Positions 43,340 through 53,572 of a stretch of 64,000 nucleotides of DNA are shown piece by piece. The notes under the pieces were generated by a model that had not been told where the DNA came from, ran no database searches, and saw only the letters and a list, made by a program, of their open reading frames with translations. The stretch's first letter is position 1. The number at the start of each line of letters is the position of its first letter. The stretch is from Streptomyces sp. NBC_01224 (lineage in GTDB: Bacteria > Actinomycetota > Actinomycetes > Streptomycetales > Streptomycetaceae), in contig NZ_CP108529.1 of NCBI RefSeq assembly GCF_036002945.1, positions 992,001 through 1,056,000 of the forward strand. The letters are read 5' to 3'. Both the position numbers and the translations under genes were made by a program.

Positions 43340-45436
43340 TCATTCGCGTCGGAGCCTCAGCACCCGCGCATCGAGATCCCCCCGAAGCCCGGTGTGCAGC
43401 CCCTGATGCAGCAGTACCGAACCGTGGTGCGCCGCCCCGGTGTCCAGGCAGGTGTACGTCACTGCGGGGTCGATCCCGCGCAACCGCAGGGCCGGGGGCC
43501 GCTCCCCGTACCTCTGTGCCTCCAGCCACATCAGGACCACGGTTTCGTCCCCGTGGACGTACTGGACCGCGCTGAGTCCGCCGCGCGGGGCGCGCAGCCG
43601 GTACAGCGCGCCGTGCTGCACCACCGGCCGGATCTCCTTGTAGAGATCCACCCAGTTCCGCGCCTCCGCCAGCTCCTCCTCACTCCAGTCGGTGAGGTCC
43701 CCACCGACCCCGAGCACACCGGCCATCGCGCTCACGAAACGGAACCGCAGTGAGCTGACCCTGTCGTTGAGCTGGACATTCGGACTGTCGGTGACCCAGG
43801 CGGCCATCACCCGGGCCGGATGGATCTGGCCGAAGCCCTCCTGGATGGTGAGGCGGTCGAGCGGGTCGGTGTTGTCGGAGGTCCACACCTGGTCCGTACG
43901 GGACAGAATCCCCAGGTCGATCCGGCCGCCGCCGCCCGAGCAGGACTCGAAGGCGACGGAGGGGTGCGCGGCCCGGAGCCGGTCGATCAGCGCGTACAGG
44001 GCGTCCACATGCTCGATCCAGAGTTTCTGCTGATACTCCTCACCCGGCCAGCCCGCATCGGTGAAGCTGCGGTTGAAGTCCCATTTCACATAGTCGACGG
44101 GCGCACTCGAGAGCAGTGTGTCCAGTTGCTCCCACAGATAGTCCTGCACATCGGTGCGGGCCAGATTGAGCACCAGTTGATTGCGGAACTCGGTCCGCGC
44201 CCGCCCAGGGAAATGCTGCACCCAGTCAGGGTGTGCACGATAGAGATCGCTGTCGGCATTGACCATTTCCGGCTCGACCCAGATACCGAACTGCATGCCG
44301 AGTCCGTGCACTTCGTCGGCGAGCGGCTTCAGTCCGCCGGGAAAGCGGTCCGGATTCGGCGTCCAGTCGCCGAGCCCGGACCGGTCACTGGTGCGCTGCC
44401 CGAACCACGCGTCGTCCACGACGAACAGCTCGACACCCATCGCGGCGGCGCGCTCGGCGAGGGCGCGCTGCTGCTCCTGCGAGATGTCGAAGCCGGTCGC
44501 CTCCCAGGAGTTGTAGAGCACCGGCCGCAGGCTCTGTGCGTCCGGGATCACATGGGCCAGCTGCCAGGCGTGCCAGGCCCGGCTCGCCCCCCCGAACCCC
44601 TCCGCACTCCACAGACCGGCGAAGACCGGGGTGGTGTACGACTCGCCCGGCGCGAGCAGCAGCAACCCCGAGTCGTCGTAGCCGGCGCCGCCGGTGATCT
44701 GTACGAGCCCATCGGGGAGCTGCTGTACGGAAATCCGCCACGACCCGGACCAGCCGAGCGCACAGCCGTACACCTCGCCGCCCTCCTCGGTCGCCGCACC
44801 GTCGGCATCGAGTGCGACCCACGGCAAGTACTGGTGCCCGGTGTGGCCGCGCCTGCTGGAGATGACGCTCTCGCCGTACGTCAGCTCCGCCCGTGCTAGC
44901 TGCGACTCCGCCGCCCAGCGTCCGTGCAGCCGGCTAAGCCGCCAGCCGTCGCGGGCGGGCAGCACCCAGGCTGCCGCGTCGGCGCGCAGCAGTTCCAGCG
45001 GCGGACCGTCCGGCCCGGCGTGGGCGACGTCGGCCCAGCGCTCGATCACATCGGAGTCGTCCCGCACCCGGTAATGCAGGGTGAGAACGAGCCGGTGCAC
45101 GGAGTCGGTGAATCCGATACGGAGTTCGTCTCCGTCCACCGTGGCGTCGGCAAAGGCCCACTCGGTGCCGCGGACCTGAGGGGTGCGTACCGAGAGGGCC
45201 GGGCGGACGAACCGGGGGCCGCCCTCCACGGGGTACTCCTCGCGGCCGTCGAGCTGGGACTCGAAGCCCCTGAAAGGTGGCTCAGGCGCTGCGGCCAGGG
45301 CCTCGGCCACGGCAAGGGGGATCCGCGGCCCCCAGTGCAGATGAACCAGCTCGTCCCGCTCGGTGAGTCGCAGTGCGTAGCTGCTGCTCGCCCCGGTGAG
45401 CAGCCAGGTCCGGCCCTTGTCGCCAGTCTCGATCAT
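43340..45436 (-). CDS. Alpha-galactosidase, glycoside hydrolase family 36
   Basis: A 698-residue GH36 enzyme with a beta-supersandwich N-terminal domain, a (beta/alpha)8 catalytic domain and a beta-sandwich C-terminus. The catalytic nucleophile is Asp453 in VDYVKWDFNRS and the acid/base is Asp521 in WTSDNTD. FVVDDAWFG, GIWVEPEMVN and ESCSGGGGRIDLG are further family blocks. No signal peptide is present, so it probably hydrolyses alpha-galactosides after uptake. ATG 45436 is preceded by GTGGGG; the frame opens at 45454. No sugar transporter is adjacent, so its induction is unclear. Confidence 0.93.
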   Translation of the reverse strand: MIETGDKGRTWLLTGASSSYALRLTERDELVHLHWGPRIPLAVAEALAAAPEPPFRGFESQLDGREEYPVEGGPRFVRPALSVRTPQVRGTEWAFADATVDGDELRIGFTDSVHRLVLTLHYRVRDDSDVIERWADVAHAGPDGPPLELLRADAAAWVLPARDGWRLSRLHGRWAAESQLARAELTYGESVISSRRGHTGHQYLPWVALDADGAATEEGGEVYGCALGWSGSWRISVQQLPDGLVQITGGAGYDDSGLLLLAPGESYTTPVFAGLWSAEGFGGASRAWHAWQLAHVIPDAQSLRPVLYNSWEATGFDISQEQQRALAERAAAMGVELFVVDDAWFGQRTSDRSGLGDWTPNPDRFPGGLKPLADEVHGLGMQFGIWVEPEMVNADSDLYRAHPDWVQHFPGRARTEFRNQLVLNLARTDVQDYLWEQLDTLLSSAPVDYVKWDFNRSFTDAGWPGEEYQQKLWIEHVDALYALIDRLRAAHPSVAFESCSGGGGRIDLGILSRTDQVWTSDNTDPLDRLTIQEGFGQIHPARVMAAWVTDSPNVQLNDRVSSLRFRFVSAMAGVLGVGGDLTDWSEEELAEARNWVDLYKEIRPVVQHGALYRLRAPRGGLSAVQYVHGDETVVLMWLEAQRYGERPPALRLRGIDPAVTYTCLDTGAAHHGSVLLHQGLHTGLRGDLDARVLRLRRE

Positions 45437-45661
45437 CGCATCCCCACATTCCAACAGTTCCGCACATCATCGACCATCATCGGTGGGTGAGCAACGGCCT
45501 TGCAGGGAATTCACCGGGCGGATTCGCCGCAGGAGTAACGGGGTTGGCGGAAATCTCGACAAGCAAAGGCCGAGATGATTGCCTGAGGAATCAATGTCGT
45601 ATCGTCGCGGGAGTGGCCTTGTCGGCGACTCGCGCCGGCGCCAGACACTCCAGGAGTCACT

Positions 45662-46474
45662 GTGACGCAGCAGTTGCCGCAGATCCCGTCGACGGAACCC
45701 GAGCTGGCGGGTGTCCGCAACTTCCGCGATGTGGGCGGACTGCCCACCATGGACGGCCGACGGGTGCGGTACGGACGGCTCTTCCGCAGTGGTCACCTCG
45801 CGCACGCCACCGCCGAGGACGCCGCCTTCCTGGGCGGTCTCGGTCTGCACACGGTCTTCGACTTCCGCAATGCGGCCGACCACCGGCTCGACGGCCTCGA
45901 TGTGGAGCTGCCGGGCGTACGGAATGTGAGCATCCCGCTCTCCGACCCCGCCGACGGCGCCGAGTTCTGGCGGATGGTCCGCGACGGCGACCTCGACCAG
46001 CTGCGCTCGGTCCTGGCCGACGGCAAGGGAACGAACCGGATGATCGCCTCCTACCGCGCGATCATCCGGGACCGTACCGCCGAGCACAGCCGGGTTCTGC
46101 ACGCCCTGGCCGAGGACAGCGTTCCCGCATTGATGCACTGCGCGGCGGGCAAGGACCGGGCCGGTCTGGCGATCGCGGTGTCCCTCCTCGCGGTCGGTGT
46201 CGAGCGCGACGCCATCGAGGCCGACTACCTGAAGTCGAACGACGCCCACCGCCGCTACAAGGTGCGCCGCAGCGACACCTCGGCGGACGGCATGTCGGCC
46301 GAGGTGATGGAGCTGCTCAATCCGCTCTTCGGCGCCCACGCCGACTACCTCGCGGCGGCCTTCGCCACCATCGAGGAGACCTGGGGCAGCACGGACCGCT
46401 ACTTCTCCGAGGGCCTGAAGCTCGCGCCCGAGACCCGTGAACAGCTGCGCGGCCGACTCCTCGACGAAGCGTAG
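45662..46474 (+). CDS. Tyrosine-protein phosphatase (PtpB/IphP-like)
   Basis: A 270-residue dual-specificity-type phosphatase. The P-loop is HCAAGKDRAG with nucleophile Cys160 and Arg166, and the early NFRDVGGLPT and YGRLFRSGHL motifs are typical of bacterial IphP/MptpB-like enzymes. The KDR inside the P-loop is the signature of members that also take phosphoinositides. GTG 45662 has CAGGAG a few bases upstream. It converges with the small membrane-protein gene 23 bases downstream. Confidence 0.92.
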   Translation: MTQQLPQIPSTEPELAGVRNFRDVGGLPTMDGRRVRYGRLFRSGHLAHATAEDAAFLGGLGLHTVFDFRNAADHRLDGLDVELPGVRNVSIPLSDPADGAEFWRMVRDGDLDQLRSVLADGKGTNRMIASYRAIIRDRTAEHSRVLHALAEDSVPALMHCAAGKDRAGLAIAVSLLAVGVERDAIEADYLKSNDAHRRYKVRRSDTSADGMSAEVMELLNPLFGAHADYLAAAFATIEETWGSTDRYFSEGLKLAPETREQLRGRLLDEA

Positions 46475-46497
46475 CCACACCTGCCCGTCGGCGGCGA

Positions 46498-46665
46498 TCA
46501 GCCCTTGCCTGCCACCGCGAAGAGCAGGTAGAGGAAGGCCGCGAAGATGTGTCCGGCAATGAGGTAGGCAAACAGTCGGATCACCACGCCGCGCGGAAAC
46601 TTCCGCTCCTGGGCTTCGTAGTTCTTCCTGGACCCGAGCGGGTCGAAGTTCTCTGAATCGGACAT
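46498..46665 (-). CDS. 55-residue single-span membrane protein (DUF6126-like)
   Basis: A short protein starting MSDSENFDPLGSRKNYEAQE, with a basic stretch (RKFPRGVVIR) and one hydrophobic helix (LFAYLIAGHIFAAFLYLLFAV). The basic residues before the helix predict an N-in orientation. I recall such proteins being annotated DUF6126 in Streptomyces, next to an XRE-cupin gene as here. It begins 33 bases after that regulator's stop on the same strand, so the two are likely co-transcribed. Function unknown. Confidence 0.8.
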   Translation of the reverse strand: MSDSENFDPLGSRKNYEAQERKFPRGVVIRLFAYLIAGHIFAAFLYLLFAVAGKG

Positions 46666-46698
46666 GACAGTCCTCTCTGGTGACCGGACGGCCCGGCC

Positions 46699-47307
46699 TC
46701 AGCGACGGTGGATGCCGCTGCCGAGGCACAGCTCGGCGGCGGGGCTCTGCAGCAGGGTGTGGACGAAGAGCAGCTCGGCACCGTCGCGGTCGACGGCCGC
46801 GATCCGGTGCGGGGTGAGCGAGTCGAAGTGCGCACTGTCACCGGGGGCGAGATCGTGCACGGTGTCCCCGAGCGTGACCCGGAGGTGTCCGGCGAGCACG
46901 TACAGCCACTCCTCGCCGGGATGGACGCGCACGAGATCACCCTGTGCGCCGTACGGAACCCGGACGCGGAGCGCCTGCATCGCCCGGCCGGAGCCGCCGG
47001 CCTGCTGATACATCCAGCCGTCGGCCTCGGCCCCCTCGTACTTCCCGCCGCGGATGACCGCCCCCCGTTCAGGGGGCGTCTCGCCGAGCAGTTCGGAGAC
47101 CGTCGTACCGTAGATCCTGGCAAGACCGAGGAGCATCGGCAGCGAAGGCTGCCGACGGCCCGTTTCGAGCCGGGAGAGATGGGCGGGTGAGAGCCCCGCC
47201 CGCTGAGCGGCGGTCTCCAGGGTGAGACCACGGCTGCGGCGCAGATCGCGCAGGCGTTGCGCGACTCCCGGCAGCTCGTCGGCCACCCCTCCGTCTGGAG
47301 TGTTCAT
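46699..47307 (-). CDS. XRE-family regulator with C-terminal cupin domain
   Basis: A 202-residue regulator. An N-terminal Cro/CI helix-turn-helix (LRRSRGLTLETAAQRAGLSPAHLSRLETGRRQPS, in two runs) is followed by a cupin domain from about residue 110 (VHPGEEWLYVLAGHLRV, LAPGDSAHFDSLTPHRI). Such proteins sense a small ligand in the cupin barrel. Two palindromic sites lie in its own upstream gap, so autoregulation is likely. It sits between the last hopanoid gene, hpnO, and a small membrane-protein gene, all on the same strand. Confidence 0.92.
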   Translation of the reverse strand: MNTPDGGVADELPGVAQRLRDLRRSRGLTLETAAQRAGLSPAHLSRLETGRRQPSLPMLLGLARIYGTTVSELLGETPPERGAVIRGGKYEGAEADGWMYQQAGGSGRAMQALRVRVPYGAQGDLVRVHPGEEWLYVLAGHLRVTLGDTVHDLAPGDSAHFDSLTPHRIAAVDRDGAELLFVHTLLQSPAAELCLGSGIHRR

Positions 47308-47327
47308 ATACCCATTGGGCCAGGAAC

Positions 47328-47362
47328 TTTCCTCGGAGGCAAATTTCTTGCCTCCGAGGCAA
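47328..47362. promoter_or_regulatory. Paired palindromic operators upstream of the XRE-cupin gene
   Basis: TTTCCTCGGAGGCAAA (47328-47343) and TTGCCTCCGAGGCAA (47348-47362) are two near-perfect palindromes about 20 bases apart centre to centre, that is, on one face of the helix. Together they form an inverted repeat, CTCGGAGGCAA/TTGCCTCCGAG, with a five-base spacer. They lie 21-55 bases upstream of the regulator start, so binding of the XRE dimer there is the natural reading. Confidence 0.65.
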
Positions 47363-47394
47363 ATGAGGTAAACCTTGCAGGGCCGCCCGCGGGA

Positions 47395-48792
47395 TCAGCG
47401 GTTGGCGACGGCCTGTTTCACCAGGGTCCTGCCGAAGTCCCACATCAGCCCGCCGCCGCTGTGCGCTTCGTCCATCACCGCGGTGAACGCCGTGACGAAC
47501 CGGTCGACGTCCGGCTCCCCGATCACCAGCGGCGGAATCAGCTTGATCACTTCCAGATGATCGCCCGAGACCTGGGTGAGGATCCGGTGCTTCTGCAGCA
47601 GGGGCACCACCACCATCTGCGCGAAGAGGCCCTTGCGGGCCGCCTGCAGCATGGTCCAGCGACTACGCAGTTTCAGTGACGACGGTCGGCCGAACTCGAT
47701 GCCGATCATCAGCCCGCGCCCGCGCACCTCGTGCAGCAGCTCATAGCGGTCGACCAGTGCGGACAGCCGCTCGCGCAGCAGATCACCGGTGCGGCGCGCA
47801 CCCGCGACGGTCTCCTCGTCCTCCATCACCGAGAGGACTGCGAGCCCGGCCGCCATCGCCTGGGCGTTGGAGCCGAAGCTCGCGGAGTGGACCAGGACCC
47901 GGTCCATCGACGAGTAGACGCGTCTGAAGATCCAGTCCTTGCCGAGGGTCGCCCCGACCGGCACATAGCCACCGGAGAGAGCCTTGGCGACACAGACCAG
48001 ATCGGGTTCGACACCCGCCTCGTGCTGGTACGCGTAGAAGTCGCCGGTCCTGCCGAGGCCGGTCTGCACCTCGTCGGCGATGAGCAGTGCCTTGTGCTTG
48101 TGCAGCAGTTCCTGGGCATCCCGCAGGAAGCCGGGCGGCGCTGCGTGGACGCCCTTGCCCTGGATCGGCTCGACGACCAGTGCCGCCACATCACCGCGCT
48201 TCAGTTCACGGCGCAGTGCGTCGAGATCCCCGAGCTCGATGGCGGTGTCCGGCAGCAGCGGTGCGAAGCCGTCCCGGAAGCCGCTCTCCCCGTTGACCGA
48301 GAGCGAGCCGGTCGTCAGCCCGTGGAATGCGTGGGTGCAGTAGAGAATCCTGGGCCTGCCAGTGGCGTACCGGGCGAACTTCAGGGCGGTCTCGACAGCC
48401 TCCGTACCGCTGTTGCCGAAGAAGACCCGGTCCAGGTGCGGGCTGTGCATGAGCAGCTTCTCGGCCAGCAGCCCAGGGAGCGGTTGGCAGTCGAAGCGGG
48501 TGAGATCGGCGAGCGAGGCGTCCAGGACGTCGTGCAGGGCCTTGCGTACGACGGGGTGGTGCCGGCCGAGGCCCATCACGCCGAACCCGGCCAGCATGTC
48601 GAGGTAGTCGTTGCCGTCCGCATCCCAGAAGTGCGCGCCCTCGGCCCGTTCGTAGACCTTGTCGAAGCCGATGGTGTGCAGCATGCGGGGCAGCTGGTGG
48701 TTGAGGTATTTCGTGTGCAGCTCGTAGCGCTCGCCGCCGCGCTCCGCGAGGAGCTGTGCCAGGTCGAAGCCCTTGGGCCCGTCGTCCTTCAT
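47395..48792 (-). CDS. hpnO: Hopanoid aminotransferase, class III PLP-dependent (HpnO)
   Basis: A 465-residue class III aminotransferase. PLP-site features are [42 protein letters not shown] and the Schiff-base lysine Lys270 in [17 protein letters not shown]. In hopanoid clusters HpnO converts the ribosyl/aldehyde side-chain intermediate to aminobacteriohopanetriol. ATG 48792 overlaps the dxs stop (ATGA); upstream frame is shadow. It is the last of the overlapped hopanoid genes and precedes the XRE regulator. Confidence 0.88.
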   Translation of the reverse strand: MKDDGPKGFDLAQLLAERGGERYELHTKYLNHQLPRMLHTIGFDKVYERAEGAHFWDADGNDYLDMLAGFGVMGLGRHHPVVRKALHDVLDASLADLTRFDCQPLPGLLAEKLLMHSPHLDRVFFGNSGTEAVETALKFARYATGRPRILYCTHAFHGLTTGSLSVNGESGFRDGFAPLLPDTAIELGDLDALRRELKRGDVAALVVEPIQGKGVHAAPPGFLRDAQELLHKHKALLIADEVQTGLGRTGDFYAYQHEAGVEPDLVCVAKALSGGYVPVGATLGKDWIFRRVYSSMDRVLVHSASFGSNAQAMAAGLAVLSVMEDEETVAGARRTGDLLRERLSALVDRYELLHEVRGRGLMIGIEFGRPSSLKLRSRWTMLQAARKGLFAQMVVVPLLQKHRILTQVSGDHLEVIKLIPPLVIGEPDVDRFVTAFTAVMDEAHSGGGLMWDFGRTLVKQAVANR

Positions 48793-50690
48793 GCCCCGCT
48801 CTCCTCGGTCCTTGTCGCTGCTTCCTTGCCGGCCAGTGCGGCGCTGATGCGCCCCGCGACCTCGACAGGGGTGAGCCCGATGTCGGCCAGCACTTCGGCG
48901 CGCTTGCCGTGGGCGAGGAACTGATCGGGGATGCCGAACGTCCGCAGCGGTACGTCGACCCCGGCATCCCGCAACGCCTGCCCGACCGCCGAACCGACAC
49001 CCCCTGCCCGGCTGTTGTCCTCGACGACGGCGACCAGCCGGTGCCGTTCGGCGAGCGGGGCGAGCTGTTCGTCGACCGGCTTGACCCAGCGCGGGTCGAC
49101 GACGGTGCAGCGGATGCCGCCGCCCGCCAGCAGGTCTGCGGCCTTCAGACAGACCGGGGCGAGCACACCGACGGCCACGAGCAGCACATCGGGGTCGTCC
49201 GCCCGGTGCAGTACGTCCATTCCGCCGATCCGGTCGATGGCCGGGATCGGCTCCCCCACCGACTCCTTGGGGAACCGGATCACGGTGGGTACGTCGTCGA
49301 TGTCGACGGCCTCGCGGAGCTCGGCGCGCAATTCGTCGGCGTCGCGCGGGGCGGCGATCCGCAGCCCGGGGACGACCTGCAGCATGGACATGTCCCACAT
49401 GCCGTTGTGCGAGGGCCCGTCGGGACCGGTGACTCCGGCCCGGTCGAGGACGAAGGTCACCCCGCATTTGTGCAGCGCGACATCCATCAGCAGTTGGTCG
49501 AAGGCCCGGTTGAGGAAGGTGGCGTAGACGGCGACGACCGGATGCAGTCCGGCGGTGGCGAGTCCCGCTGCGCAGACCGCCGCGTGCTGCTCGGCGATCC
49601 CTACGTCCCAGACCCGGTCAGGGAACGCCTCGGCGAACTTCGTCAGTCCGACGGGGTGCAGCATCGCCGCGGTGATGGCCACGACATCAGGCCGCTCCGC
49701 GCCGATCGCGGCGATCTCGTCCCCGAACACCGAGGTCCAGGAGGGCGCTCCGGACGGGGCGAGCGGTGCGCAGGTCAGCGGGTCCATCGCGCCCACGGTG
49801 TGGAAGCGGTCGGCCTCGTCCCGGAGCGCGGGCGGGTAGCCGCGGCCCTTCTCGGTGAGGCAGTGCACCAGCACCGGGCCGTGGAAGCGTTTCGCCCGGT
49901 GCAGTGCGGATTCGACGGCCGCGATGTCATGACCGTCGATCGGCCCGACGTACTTGAGCCCGAGGTCCTCGAACATGCCCTGCGGGGCGAAGGCGTCCTT
50001 GAACCCCTTCTTCGCGCCGTGCAGCGACTCGTACAACGGCTGTCCGATGACGGGCGTCTGCTGGAGCACGCCCTTGCCCCAGGAGAGGAAGCGTTCGTAT
50101 CCGTCGGTGGTGCGGAGGGTGGCGAGGTGGTTGGCGAGACCGCCGATGGTGGGGCCGTAGGAGCGTTCGTTGTCGTTGACCACGATGACCAGCGGCCGGT
50201 CCCTCGCGGCCGCGATGTTGTTGAGCGCCTCCCAGGCCATCCCGCCGGTGAGGGCCCCGTCACCGATGACGGCCACGACATGGTCGCTCCGCCCCAGCAC
50301 CTGATGGGCCTTGGCGATGCCGTCGGCCCAGCCGAGGACGGTCGAGGCATGCGAGTTCTCGATGACGTCGTGCTCGGACTCCTCGCGGGAGGGGTAGCCG
50401 GAAAGGCCCCCCTTGCCGCGCAGCTTGGAGAAGTCCTGCCGCCCGGTGAGCAGTTTGTGCACATAGCTCTGGTGCCCGGTGTCCCACAGGATGCGGTCCA
50501 CGGGCGAGTCGAAGGCCCGGTGCAGGGCGATGGAGAGCTCCACCACCCCCAGGTTGGGCCCCAGATGACCGCCGGTCCTCGCCACCGCCCGGACGAGGAA
50601 CTCTCTGATGTCCTCGGCGAGTTCGTCGAGTTGTGCTTCGCTCAGCGCCTTGAGATCGTGCGGCCCCCGGATGCTCTCCAGAATCGTCAC
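48789..50690 (-). CDS. dxs: 1-deoxy-D-xylulose-5-phosphate synthase, hopanoid-cluster copy
   Basis: A 633-residue ThDP enzyme that condenses pyruvate and glyceraldehyde-3-phosphate, the first step of the MEP isoprenoid pathway. Visible are [29 protein letters not shown], the ThDP-binding [16 protein letters not shown] and the catalytic Glu in [11 protein letters not shown]. Length is normal. GTG 50690 is 26 bases after ispG. Streptomyces usually have another dxs for general isoprenoids, so this copy probably boosts precursor supply for hopanoids. Confidence 0.95.
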   Translation of the reverse strand: MTILESIRGPHDLKALSEAQLDELAEDIREFLVRAVARTGGHLGPNLGVVELSIALHRAFDSPVDRILWDTGHQSYVHKLLTGRQDFSKLRGKGGLSGYPSREESEHDVIENSHASTVLGWADGIAKAHQVLGRSDHVVAVIGDGALTGGMAWEALNNIAAARDRPLVIVVNDNERSYGPTIGGLANHLATLRTTDGYERFLSWGKGVLQQTPVIGQPLYESLHGAKKGFKDAFAPQGMFEDLGLKYVGPIDGHDIAAVESALHRAKRFHGPVLVHCLTEKGRGYPPALRDEADRFHTVGAMDPLTCAPLAPSGAPSWTSVFGDEIAAIGAERPDVVAITAAMLHPVGLTKFAEAFPDRVWDVGIAEQHAAVCAAGLATAGLHPVVAVYATFLNRAFDQLLMDVALHKCGVTFVLDRAGVTGPDGPSHNGMWDMSMLQVVPGLRIAAPRDADELRAELREAVDIDDVPTVIRFPKESVGEPIPAIDRIGGMDVLHRADDPDVLLVAVGVLAPVCLKAADLLAGGGIRCTVVDPRWVKPVDEQLAPLAERHRLVAVVEDNSRAGGVGSAVGQALRDAGVDVPLRTFGIPDQFLAHGKRAEVLADIGLTPVEVAGRISAALAGKEAATRTEESGA

Positions 50691-50716
50691 ACTCGGGCCC
50701 CCTCTCTGGTTCCGTT

Positions 50717-51883
50717 TCAGCTCACGGTGACGGCGGGAACCCCCGATGGTTTCCCTGCGTCGTCCATGCCCTCGGCGATCTTCAGGGCTTCTTCGACCAG
50801 CGTCTCGACGATCTTCGACTCGGGCACGGTCTTGATGACCTCGCCCTTCACGAAGATCTGCCCCTTGCCGTTCCCGGAAGCGACACCCAGGTCCGCCTCA
50901 CGGGCCTCACCCGGACCGTTGACGACACAGCCCATCACGGCCACCCGCAACGGCACCTCCATGCCCTCAAGACCCGCACTGACCTGATCCGCCAGCTTGT
51001 ACACATCCACCTGCGCCCGACCGCACGACGGACACGACACGATCTCCAGCCGCCGCTGCTTCAGATTCAACGACTCCAGAATCTGCAGCCCGACCTTGAC
51101 CTCCTCGGCCGGCGGCGCCGACAGCGACACCCGGATCGTGTCCCCGATCCCCTCGCTCAGCAGCGCACCGAACGCCACCGCCGACTTGATCGTCCCCTGG
51201 AACGCCGGCCCCGCCTCCGTCACACCCAGATGCAGCGGATAATCGCACTGCGCCGCCAGCTGACGGTACGCATTGACCATCACCACCGGATCGTTGTGCT
51301 TCACCGAGATCTTGATGTCCCGGAAACCGTGCTCCTCGAAGAGCGACGCCTCCCACAGAGCCGACTCCACCAAAGCCTCCGGAGTCGCCTTCCCGTACTT
51401 CTTCAGCAGCCGCGCATCCAGCGAACCGGCATTCACACCGATCCGGATCGGCGTACCCGCATCCTTCGCGGCCCGCGCGATCTCCTTCACCTTGTCGTCG
51501 AACTGCTTGATGTTCCCCGGATTCACCCGCACCGCCGCACAGCCCGCATCAATCGCCGCGAACACATACTTCGGCTGGAAATGAATGTCCGCGATCACCG
51601 GAATCTGCGACTTCCTCGCGATCGTCGCCAGCGCGTCCGCATCGTCCTGCGTCGGACACGCCACCCGCACGATCTGACAGCCCGACGCCGTCAGCTCCGC
51701 GATCTGCTGCAACGTCGCACCGACGTCCGACGTACGCGTCGTGGTCATCGACTGCACCGTCACCGGCGCATCCCCGCCCACCGCAACCGACCCGACCTGG
51801 ATGCGCCGCGAGTGGCGGCGCATCGCGAGCGGCCGGGCCGGCAGCTCGGGGAGACCCAGTGCGACCGGTTCTCCAGCGGCCAT
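50717..51883 (-). CDS. ispG: 4-hydroxy-3-methylbut-2-enyl diphosphate synthase (IspG), hopanoid-cluster copy
   Basis: A 388-residue iron-sulfur enzyme of the MEP pathway. The TIM-barrel half begins [23 protein letters not shown], with VRVNPGNIK and [11 protein letters not shown]. The C-terminal half carries the [4Fe-4S] cysteines in [11 protein letters not shown] and [11 protein letters not shown]. It begins four bases after the HpnH stop. Codon choice is even more strongly C-ending than in adjacent genes. Together with dxs it supplies C5 units for the squalene made by hpnCDE. Confidence 0.95.
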   Translation of the reverse strand: MAAGEPVALGLPELPARPLAMRRHSRRIQVGSVAVGGDAPVTVQSMTTTRTSDVGATLQQIAELTASGCQIVRVACPTQDDADALATIARKSQIPVIADIHFQPKYVFAAIDAGCAAVRVNPGNIKQFDDKVKEIARAAKDAGTPIRIGVNAGSLDARLLKKYGKATPEALVESALWEASLFEEHGFRDIKISVKHNDPVVMVNAYRQLAAQCDYPLHLGVTEAGPAFQGTIKSAVAFGALLSEGIGDTIRVSLSAPPAEEVKVGLQILESLNLKQRRLEIVSCPSCGRAQVDVYKLADQVSAGLEGMEVPLRVAVMGCVVNGPGEAREADLGVASGNGKGQIFVKGEVIKTVPESKIVETLVEEALKIAEGMDDAGKPSGVPAVTVS

Positions 51884-51887
51884 GCCG

Positions 51888-52907
51888 TCACCCGTTCCCG
51901 GAGACGGTCTCGCGCATCGCGCGCAGGGATTCCTTCAGCGATCCCATGGTGGCGAGGACAGCGGTGGGCTCATAACCGCAGTGCGCCATGCAGTTGGCGC
52001 AGCGCGGGTCCTTGCCCCGGCCGTACTTGTCCCAGTCGGTCTCCTCGATGAGTTCGCGATACGTCGGGACGTACCCGTCACTCATCAGATAGCAGGGCCG
52101 CTGCCAGCCGAAGAGCGAGTAGTTCGGGATCGCCCACGCGGTGCACGGGAAGTCCGCCTTGCCTTCCAGGAAGTCCAGGAACAGCGGCGAGTGGTTCAGT
52201 CGCCAACGGGACCGGTTGCCGCCCGCGAACGACTTCTTGAACAGTTCTCGGGTCTGCTCGACGCCGAGGAAGTGCTCCTGGTCGGGTGCCTTCTCGTACG
52301 CGTAGGCGGGCGAGATCATCATCTCGTCGACCTTCAGATCGTCATTGAGATAGTTCAGGACCTCGATGACGGTCTGCGGGGTGTCGGTGTTGAAGAAGGT
52401 GGAGTTCGTGGTGACCCGGAAGCCGCGGCGCTTGGCCTCCTTGATCGCCGCCACCGCCTCGTCGAAAACGCCTTCCTTGGCGACCGATTCATCGTGCCGT
52501 TCGCGCAGCCCGTCGATGTGCACGGCGAAGGCGAAGAAAGGCGAGGGGGTGAATTTCTCGATCTTCTTACGCAGCAGCATCGCATTGGTGCAGAGGAAGA
52601 CGTACTTCTTCTTTTCCACCAGCTGCCGCACGATTTCGTCGATCTGCGGGTGCATCAGGGGTTCGCCGCCCGCGATGGAAACCATCGGGGCTCCCGATTC
52701 CAGTACCGCACCGACGGCCTGGGCCACCGGCATGCGCTGCTTCAGAACTCCGGCCGGATGCTGAATCTTCCCACAGCCCTCGCACGCCAGATTGCAGGCG
52801 AACAAAGGCTCCAGCTCGACAATGAGCGGGAACTTGTCCCGCTTGCGGAGCTTCTGTTCAATGAGGTACGTCGCAACCTTGATGGTCTGGCGGAGCGGCA
52901 TGGCCAT
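51888..52907 (-). CDS. hpnH: Adenosyl-hopene transferase (HpnH), radical SAM
   Basis: A 339-residue radical SAM enzyme with cluster cysteines Cys38, Cys42 and Cys45 in [11 protein letters not shown], a SPASM-like C-terminus and conserved [12 protein letters not shown] and [14 protein letters not shown]. HpnH adds the 5'-deoxyadenosyl group to diploptene, the first step of side-chain extension. ATG 52907 has a near-perfect AGGAGGTGA ribosome-binding site five bases upstream, the strongest in the window, which marks it as highly translated. Confidence 0.95.
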   Translation of the reverse strand: MAMPLRQTIKVATYLIEQKLRKRDKFPLIVELEPLFACNLACEGCGKIQHPAGVLKQRMPVAQAVGAVLESGAPMVSIAGGEPLMHPQIDEIVRQLVEKKKYVFLCTNAMLLRKKIEKFTPSPFFAFAVHIDGLRERHDESVAKEGVFDEAVAAIKEAKRRGFRVTTNSTFFNTDTPQTVIEVLNYLNDDLKVDEMMISPAYAYEKAPDQEHFLGVEQTRELFKKSFAGGNRSRWRLNHSPLFLDFLEGKADFPCTAWAIPNYSLFGWQRPCYLMSDGYVPTYRELIEETDWDKYGRGKDPRCANCMAHCGYEPTAVLATMGSLKESLRAMRETVSGNG

Positions 52908-52912
52908 CTAGC

Positions 52913-53572
52913 TCACCTCCTGGGGAGCAGCAGAGATCGGTGCCATTCGTAGAAAGCCGGTAGGACGGAACGGAGAACACGGAAAGCCGATATTCCACCG
53001 CGTATCGTGCCAATGCGGACGAGCTCATGCTCGGGAGTGTCCACGACCACCCGTACGGCGGCAACCGGGCGTGGCCCGGACCGCAGGGCGGCGCGGAGAG
53101 TGGCGGCGGACTCCATGTCCACCGCGATCGCTCCCGTGGCCAGCAGCTCGGCCCGCTCATGTCCGCGTACGACATGGGCGGAGCCGGTCAGCGGACCGGT
53201 GTGGACGGTGCGGCCGGGCACCGCACCGGCGAGGGCCTCGGCGAGCAGGCCCGTGCCGGTGCAGACCGTCGAGTGCCCGGATTCCCTGGTCTCGGCGGCG
53301 ACCACCAGGTCCCCGGGGTGCATGCCGGGTGACAGCCCGGCGCAGAATCCGGAGGCGAGCACCGCCGTACCGGGCGCCCGGTCCTGATCGAGCGCCCGTG
53401 ACACGGCCGCCTCGGCGGCCTTGGGGCCCATGCCCGTACGGAGTACGGTCACCGGGCCCGGCGCGTCACCGGCCCTGCCTCGGCCGCTGCGCAGGGCGAA
53501 TTGCTCGATGCCGAGCGCACAGGCGATCAGCAGCGGCGCTGCGGGGCCCACCGGCCCCGGACCATCGCCCAT
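52913..53572 (-). CDS. hpnG: Hopanoid nucleoside phosphorylase-like protein (HpnG)
   Basis: A 219-residue member of the purine/uridine phosphorylase (MTA/SAH nucleosidase-like) family, with TVLRTGMGPKAAEAAVSRAL, ASGFCAGLSPGMHPGDLVVA and the substrate motif AVDMESAATLRAAL. In hopanoid pathways HpnG removes adenine from adenosylhopane to give ribosylhopane. The ATG overlaps the shc stop by one base (TGATG), and hpnH follows six bases on. Confidence 0.9.
   Translation of the reverse strand: MGDGPGPVGPAAPLLIACALGIEQFALRSGRGRAGDAPGPVTVLRTGMGPKAAEAAVSRALDQDRAPGTAVLASGFCAGLSPGMHPGDLVVAAETRESGHSTVCTGTGLLAEALAGAVPGRTVHTGPLTGSAHVVRGHERAELLATGAIAVDMESAATLRAALRSGPRPVAAVRVVVDTPEHELVRIGTIRGGISAFRVLRSVLPAFYEWHRSLLLPRR

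Noticed and set aside
45600..46729. 420-residue minus-strand open frame over the tyrosine phosphatase
   Set aside because: The plus strand has a clear phosphatase P-loop; the minus frame is a shadow, although the real 55-residue gene at 46498-46665 lies in another frame there.
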